NCBI GenBank assembly: GCA_964444825.1
Contig: CAYUIS010000099.1
Location: 1 to 19,137 of the forward strand
Length of the DNA: 19,137 nucleotides
Direction of reading: 5' to 3'
Source: CAYUIS01 sp964444825
GTDB lineage: Bacteria > Chloroflexota > Anaerolineae > B4-G1
Under the pieces are notes generated by a model. It saw nothing but the letters and a program-made list of their open reading frames with translations. It had not been told where the DNA came from and searched no databases. A program made the position numbers and the translations under genes. This document shows, piece by piece, positions 15,258-19,137 of this stretch (position 1 is the stretch's first letter; the number at the start of each line of letters is the position of its first letter).

Positions 15258-15277
15258 TGTTGAGGAGGCACACAACA
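15258..15277 (+). promoter_or_regulatory. ribosome-binding site in a small hairpin loop before the 19-heme gene
   Basis: AGGAGG (15263-15268) is 13 bases from the ATG at 15282, longer than usual. TGTTG (15258-15262) and CAACA (15273-15277) can pair and leave the site in a 10-base loop, which would bring it closer to the start codon. Confidence 0.4.
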
Positions 15278-15281
15278 TAAG

Positions 15282-17342
15282 ATGACCAAGCTCAAGGAGA
15301 TTCTTAGCCTCAAAAACCCTGCCACCCGCCGGGCATTGCTCACAGGCGGGGCCTTTATCCTAGGCTTCGTCGTATTTGCCGTCATTGGCATTCAGGTTTG
15401 GGAATACACCAACAGCACATCTTTCTGCTCCAACGCGTGCCACGACGTCCATCCTGAGGAACCGGGCGCCTACCAGGATTCGTATCACGCTCGCGTTTCC
15501 TGCGTGGAATGCCACATGGGGCGGGTCGGTATGCTCGAGGCTATGGTTCTTAAATCGAGGCACGCCAAAGACCTCCCGGCGATGATTTTCCATCAGTACG
15601 AACGCCCAGTACAAGCAAAAACACTTCGCCCGGCTAACGAATCGTGCGAACTCTGCCACTGGCCGCCCGCCTTCCACGGCGATACGGTGCGCGAGATCAG
15701 ACATTTCCAGGAAGACGAGGACAACACCGAAGAACGCACCTATTTGATTCTGAAAACCGGGGGAGGCGAACGGGAGAGAGGGTTGGGATTCGGAATCCAC
15801 TGGCACATCGCGAACCCGGTCGAGTACATCGCCACCGATGAGCACAAGCAGGGCATCCGATGGGTGCGGACTACCCTGCCCGACGGCCGCACGGTCGAGT
15901 ACAACGATGTGACCAACCCCCTGTCTGCCGAGGAGATCAGCCAGGCCGAAACACATACCATGGACTGCGTGGACTGTCACAATCGGGTGGGCCATCCATT
16001 CGAGGGGCCAGACCGATTGATCGACGACGCCCTGGCAGTGGGCAGGGTCAGTCAGGATCTGCCATACGTCAGGAAAGAGATGCTGGATCTGCTTGACGCC
16101 ACCTACGACGATCAGGAAACGGCCTTGGCGGCGGTCAGGTCGATGAAGGCTCAGTACAAGTCTGCGTACCCCGAGGTTGCCGCTACCCAGGCGGACGCTG
16201 TCCAGCAGGCTGCTGACGTGGCAGAAGAACTGATCACCCGGGTGGTGTTTGAAGACCCGGGCATCACCTGGCAGTCCTTCCCAGATAACAGCGGGCACAG
16301 GGATTTCCCAGGTTGCTTCCGCTGCCACGATGGGGGGCACCTGAGTTCAGATGGTGAGTCGATTCGTCTGCACTGCAATATCTGCCACGCCATCCCCATG
16401 ACCGTGCAGGCAGGAGATCGCCCGCCGGAGATGCCAATCACCTCAGTTCACGAGCCAGCGTCCCACCTGCAGACCAGCTTTATGATCGAACATCGCTTCC
16501 TTGCGGATGGCAACTGTGAATCGTGCCACGGTGAGATCGCCTTTGGCAGCGACGACTCCAGTTTCTGCGCTAACTCGGCCTGCCACGGTCGGGCGTGGCC
16601 CTCGGTAGAACTCGATGCAGCCTTCCCTCATCCCATTGAACTGGAGGGCAAGCACGCCGAAGTATGGTGTCACGACTGCCACGAAGGCGTGCAAAAGCCA
16701 TCCTACGAGTGCGCCAACTGCCACGAACCGCCGATGGCATCCCACTTTGGGCCGGTGTGTGAGGACTGCCATACGCCCGACGGCTTTGAGCAAGCAGAAA
16801 TGGCAGACAGCTTTGTGCACCCGATGGTGTTGGAGGGCGCTCACGCGACTCTGGACTGCCTGGTATGTCACGGTGGTGGCAAGACCTTGGAGTATAACTG
16901 CGCTTCTTGTCACCAGCCACCCAGTGAGCCTCATTTTGGGGAAGTATGCGAGGACTGCCACACCACGACCAGCTTCAGAGGGGCAACCATCCCACCCGAG
17001 TTACACCCGGTGCCGCTGATCGGCGCCCACCTGCGTGCGACCTGCAACGTGTGCCATGCCGACGGTCAGCGGGTGCCTGAGTACGTCTGCGCCAATTGCC
17101 ACCGGCCGCCGGAAAATCACCTGGAGGGAGAGTGCGATGTGTGCCACACGCCAGAGGGATGGGTCGATTCGGCAGCCGTATTCGTGAGCGTATCGCCTCC
17201 AATCCCCCATGGCCTGGATGGACTAGAGAACTGCTTGGTATGCCACAATCCAAGCGGAGAAATCGAGCCCGTGCCCGATGGTCACGTGAGCGCAGGTTAC
17301 GTCAACGAGCAATGTCAGCTCTGCCATAAGCCCGCGCCGTGA
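15282..17342 (+). CDS. membrane-anchored 19-heme c-type cytochrome, NapC/NirT-like N-terminus
   Basis: The 686-residue product has one membrane span (about 21-40) and a long outer part. I count 17 CxxCH sites, with first cysteines at 74, 122, 229, 345, 365, 412, 463, 477, 493, 526, 540, 556, 588, 603, 618, 651 and 678. One CxxxCH (C49-C53) and one CxxxxCH (C429-C434) bring the candidate hemes to 19. The first two sites after the span resemble the NapC/NrfH/CymA quinol-oxidising layout. The C-terminal third holds three tandem three-heme repeats starting with HP, at about 450, 513 and 575. It probably takes electrons from quinol and passes them outward. It is the last gene of the kinase-regulator operon and ends just before a hairpin terminator. 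Confidence 0.92.
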   Translation: MTKLKEILSLKNPATRRALLTGGAFILGFVVFAVIGIQVWEYTNSTSFCSNACHDVHPEEPGAYQDSYHARVSCVECHMGRVGMLEAMVLKSRHAKDLPAMIFHQYERPVQAKTLRPANESCELCHWPPAFHGDTVREIRHFQEDEDNTEERTYLILKTGGGERERGLGFGIHWHIANPVEYIATDEHKQGIRWVRTTLPDGRTVEYNDVTNPLSAEEISQAETHTMDCVDCHNRVGHPFEGPDRLIDDALAVGRVSQDLPYVRKEMLDLLDATYDDQETALAAVRSMKAQYKSAYPEVAATQADAVQQAADVAEELITRVVFEDPGITWQSFPDNSGHRDFPGCFRCHDGGHLSSDGESIRLHCNICHAIPMTVQAGDRPPEMPITSVHEPASHLQTSFMIEHRFLADGNCESCHGEIAFGSDDSSFCANSACHGRAWPSVELDAAFPHPIELEGKHAEVWCHDCHEGVQKPSYECANCHEPPMASHFGPVCEDCHTPDGFEQAEMADSFVHPMVLEGAHATLDCLVCHGGGKTLEYNCASCHQPPSEPHFGEVCEDCHTTTSFRGATIPPELHPVPLIGAHLRATCNVCHADGQRVPEYVCANCHRPPENHLEGECDVCHTPEGWVDSAAVFVSVSPPIPHGLDGLENCLVCHNPSGEIEPVPDGHVSAGYVNEQCQLCHKPAP
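16629..17162 (+). repeat. three tandem three-heme repeats in the 19-heme cytochrome
   Basis: Each unit is ~50-55 residues with the pattern HP-x-x-L-x-G-x-H, CxxCH, a Y/V-C-A-x-CH-x-PP motif, H-F/L, and a third CxxCHT. The units begin near residues 450, 513 and 575. Confidence 0.8.
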
Positions 17343-17361
17343 CTCGGTCTCGAAGAGATAA

Positions 17362-17391
17362 CAAAGGGCTCCCGGTTGTGGGAGCCCTTTG
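17362..17391 (+). terminator. hairpin terminator after the 19-heme cytochrome gene
   Basis: A perfect 12-bp stem (17362-17373 with 17380-17391) encloses a 6-base loop, 19 bases after the stop codon. There is no long T-run beyond the TTT inside the stem, so intrinsic termination may be incomplete. The opposite strand reads AAA there. Confidence 0.7.
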
Positions 17392-17434
17392 GTCTATGGA
17401 TGGTCAAGGACAGTAATCGACGGACGTAAACGAG

Positions 17435-18649
17435 ATGAATTCTCGCGAACGAGTACGCACGGCCCTCACTCACCGGGAGCCTGACCGGGTGCCGATCGAT
17501 CTGGGCAGTTCCCTGGTCACCGGCATAAACGCTGTCGCTTACCACCGACTGAAGCAGCACCTTGGCCTGAACGGCCAGCCAGTCCGCGTGGCCGAAATCA
17601 TCCTGCAACTAGCCGAGGTGGAAGAACCCGTCCGGCAGCGGTTCGGCGTGGACGTGGTAGGGCTGCCGCCTCTGCAAATCATTCCCACCGTCCGCAGCAC
17701 CGACTACAAGCCATGGACTCTCCCTGACGGGTCCCCCGGCCTAGTGCCCGCCGACTTTGAACCCGAGATCACCGAGCGGGGAGACACGCTCATCCGCTCA
17801 CCCGATGGCTCCATACCCCATTGGATGCCCGCCGGCACATACCACTTTGTCCCCCGCGATGCTCCCCTGGCCCGGGCCACGCTGGAAAATGTGGCACACT
17901 TTGAGCCAGGAGGGTTCTCCTACGAGGAACTCGATTTTCTTCGGCACGCAGCCCGTCGCCTGTGCCAGGAAACGGAGTACGCCCTGTTCGGCTGGTTTAG
18001 CGGGAGCCTGTTCGAGGGCGCTCAATTCGCCCGTGGATGGGTCAACTTGATGATGGACCTGAAGCGAAACCCCGAGTTTGTCGCTGCGCTGGTGAAAAAG
18101 CTGGCAGAGGCGGCACTGTCCGATCTGGCGCGCTACCTGGACGCGGTGGGAGAATTCGTAGACGTGATAGGCTTTGCGGATGATTTTGGCGTCCAGTCAG
18201 GGTTACAGATCAGCCCTGACCAATACCGGCGCTTTTTCCTGCCCTACCACCGCCAGCTCTATCGCCTGGTCCACGCCCGCAGCCAGGCATACGTATTCCT
18301 TCACAGTTGCGGCTCGATCTATGACCTGATCCCGGATCTGATCGAAGCCGGGGTAGATATTCTGAACCCCGTGCAGACCTCGGCTGCGAAAATGGCTCCC
18401 GAACGGCTTAAGCGAGAGTTCGGACACCAACTGTCGTTCTGGGGCGGAGGTTGCTGCCCACAGCAGGTGCTGCCCTGGGGCACGCCAAACGAGGTAGCGA
18501 CGGACGTGCGCGAGCGACTGGAAGTGTTTGCTCCTGGCGGCGGCTATGTCTTTGCCCCGATCCACGATATTCAGCCTGACGTCCCGCCTGAGAACGTTGT
18601 CGCTATGTACGACGCGGCGCGCAGGTGGGGGCGCTGCGCGGCGATTTAG
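17435..18649 (+). CDS. uroporphyrinogen decarboxylase-family protein, MtaA/CmuA-like methyltransferase
   Basis: This 404-residue TIM-barrel protein begins with the family opening RERVRTALTHREPDRVPID. It has a DDFG motif (249-252), HSCGSIYDLIPDLIEAGVD (H290, C292) and GGGCCPQQVLPWGTP (C340/C341). H290-x-C292 with a later cysteine is the zinc site of corrinoid-dependent methyltransferases such as MtaA and CmuA. True heme-pathway HemE enzymes lack it. It therefore more likely moves methyl groups between a corrinoid protein and a thiol or folate carrier than makes heme. No corrinoid protein is adjacent. The start ATG at 17435 has only a weak upstream site, and no promoter was recognised between 17392 and 17434. 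Read-through from the cytochrome operon is possible. The substrate is unknown. Confidence 0.85.
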   Translation: MNSRERVRTALTHREPDRVPIDLGSSLVTGINAVAYHRLKQHLGLNGQPVRVAEIILQLAEVEEPVRQRFGVDVVGLPPLQIIPTVRSTDYKPWTLPDGSPGLVPADFEPEITERGDTLIRSPDGSIPHWMPAGTYHFVPRDAPLARATLENVAHFEPGGFSYEELDFLRHAARRLCQETEYALFGWFSGSLFEGAQFARGWVNLMMDLKRNPEFVAALVKKLAEAALSDLARYLDAVGEFVDVIGFADDFGVQSGLQISPDQYRRFFLPYHRQLYRLVHARSQAYVFLHSCGSIYDLIPDLIEAGVDILNPVQTSAAKMAPERLKREFGHQLSFWGGGCCPQQVLPWGTPNEVATDVRERLEVFAPGGGYVFAPIHDIQPDVPPENVVAMYDAARRWGRCAAI

Positions 18650-18806
18650 CCCCGCCGACACCTTCCCCAAACCGTTCCTCGCTCACACCTCGCTGCGTCT
18701 CCAGAAACGTCCGGTATACCCTCACCACCTTTTGCGAATAATGCGTACTTATACTTGTCGATAACAAGGTCGAACAAAAAAACCCTCAAGAAACGCGTGT
18801 TTTTGC

Positions 18807-18834
18807 TTGTTTTCAACAATAAACGGACTATAAT
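18807..18834 (+). promoter_or_regulatory. promoter of the rhodanese-like gene
   Basis: A perfect -10 TATAAT (18829-18834) is preceded at 16 bases by TTGTTT (18807-18812). The predicted start near 18841 gives a leader of about 68 bases. Confidence 0.65.
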
Positions 18835-18886
18835 AGCGCCGCTATTGCCACATTTCTCTATACCTCCGATGACATCCTACGTCATC
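18832..18886 (+). promoter_or_regulatory. two inverted repeats in promoter and leader of the rhodanese-like gene
   Basis: AATAGC (18832-18837) and GCTATT (18841-18846) form a perfect dyad overlapping the -10 and start, a typical repressor position. GATGAC (18868-18873) and GTCATC (18881-18886) form a second perfect pair in the leader with a 7-base spacer. No regulator can be named. Confidence 0.45.
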
Positions 18887-18908
18887 TGATCAAGGAGATT
18901 TCCCACCT

Positions 18909-19137
18909 ATGAAGAGGAGACTTGTTCCCATTGTATTGTCTGCGGCCTTGATAGCGTTGATGTTCGCGTCTGGTCAGGCCCTTTATGCCCAAGGTTCGTT
19001 GCAAGAGATAGCCGAAGCCTACTTCAGCGCGGGACCCAGGACCATCCAGGCCGCCGACCTGTTCGAGAACCTCAACGACGGAGACCCGGACAACGATCCC
19101 ACCATCATCAGCCTGCGCTCCGCCGAGGACTATGCCA
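18909..19137 (+). CDS. secreted rhodanese-like protein, partial (C-terminus outside window)
   Basis: Seventy-six residues are visible from ATG 18909. A Sec-type signal peptide (positive MKRR, hydrophobic core to about residue 20) ends in a probable cleavage site after LYA (residue 27). The mature part contains AADLFENLNDGDPDND and then IISLRSAEDYA (67-76 at its end). This is the opening of a rhodanese domain, normally followed by a GHIPGA motif and a catalytic cysteine that lie outside the window. It would act outside the cytoplasmic membrane, perhaps in sulfur transfer. Start and reading frame are supported by AAGGAG eleven bases upstream and by a clear promoter. It is transcribed on its own promoter, separately from the URO-D-family gene. 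Confidence 0.75.
   Translation, partial: MKRRLVPIVLSAALIALMFASGQALYAQGSLQEIAEAYFSAGPRTIQAADLFENLNDGDPDNDPTIISLRSAEDYA

Larger units (their letters stand above)
18650..18908. other. non-coding gap with promoter and leader of the rhodanese-like gene
   Basis: No gene or convincing terminator is seen in 18650-18800. The right half is AT-rich and holds the promoter and palindromes listed separately, and ends in AAGGAG (18892-18897), eleven bases before the next ATG. Confidence 0.6.

Noticed and set aside
18786..18812. Possible hairpin plus T-rich stretch after the URO-D-family gene, considered as a terminator
   Set aside because: The stem is short and bulged, and the T-rich part overlaps the -35 region of the next promoter, so it is not convincing.

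Overview
The window looks like a chromosomal segment of a GC-rich, anaerobic or metabolically flexible bacterium, most probably a member of the Chloroflexota (Anaerolineae-like). This assignment is inference. It rests on the mix of a PadR/HAAS pair, a large ArnT/PMT-type glycosyltransferase with a long extracytoplasmic C-terminus, a corrinoid-type URO-D methyltransferase, NarL-type two-component genes and very large multiheme cytochromes, one of them a lipoprotein. No rRNA, tRNA, CRISPR array or transposase was seen.

Layout. (1) Positions 1-2291, minus strand: a PadR-type repressor with a clear promoter and operator-like palindromes heads a short operon. It continues with a HAAS-type membrane protein, a five-span Yip1-like membrane protein and a single-span envelope protein cut by the window edge. 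(2) Positions 2407-10553, minus strand: a cytochrome c maturation operon transcribed from a strong sigma70-like promoter. Its order is ccmE, a ccmF-TlpA fusion, a tiny membrane zinc-ribbon protein, a membrane protein with a CcmI-like tail, a large membrane glycosyltransferase and ccmA. CcmE carries the CxxxY heme site instead of the usual histidine. No ccmH, ccmB or ccmC is present here. (3) Positions 10571-12955, plus strand: a ten-heme lipoprotein made of two tandem five-heme halves, transcribed divergently from ccmE and closed by a strong terminator. (4) Positions 13030-17391, plus strand: an operon of a membrane histidine kinase, a NarL-type response regulator and a membrane-anchored cytochrome with 19 candidate heme sites, closed by a 12-bp hairpin. 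(5) Positions 17435-18649: a URO-D/MtaA-like methyltransferase family gene. (6) From 18909: the start of a secreted rhodanese-like protein, cut by the window end.

How it fits together. The two cytochromes carry up to 29 candidate hemes, and the divergent Ccm operon supplies the export-side machinery to attach them. A membrane-anchored NapC-like multiheme protein next to a lipid-anchored ten-heme protein suggests an electron conduit from the quinone pool to the cell surface or to an extracytoplasmic acceptor. The kinase/regulator pair probably controls it. The electron acceptor cannot be read from the sequence. The most unusual points are the modified Ccm system (CxxxY CcmE, fused CcmF-TlpA, apparently split CcmI-like functions, isolated CcmA) and the duplicated ten-heme lipoprotein with its Cys-Pro-rich tether.
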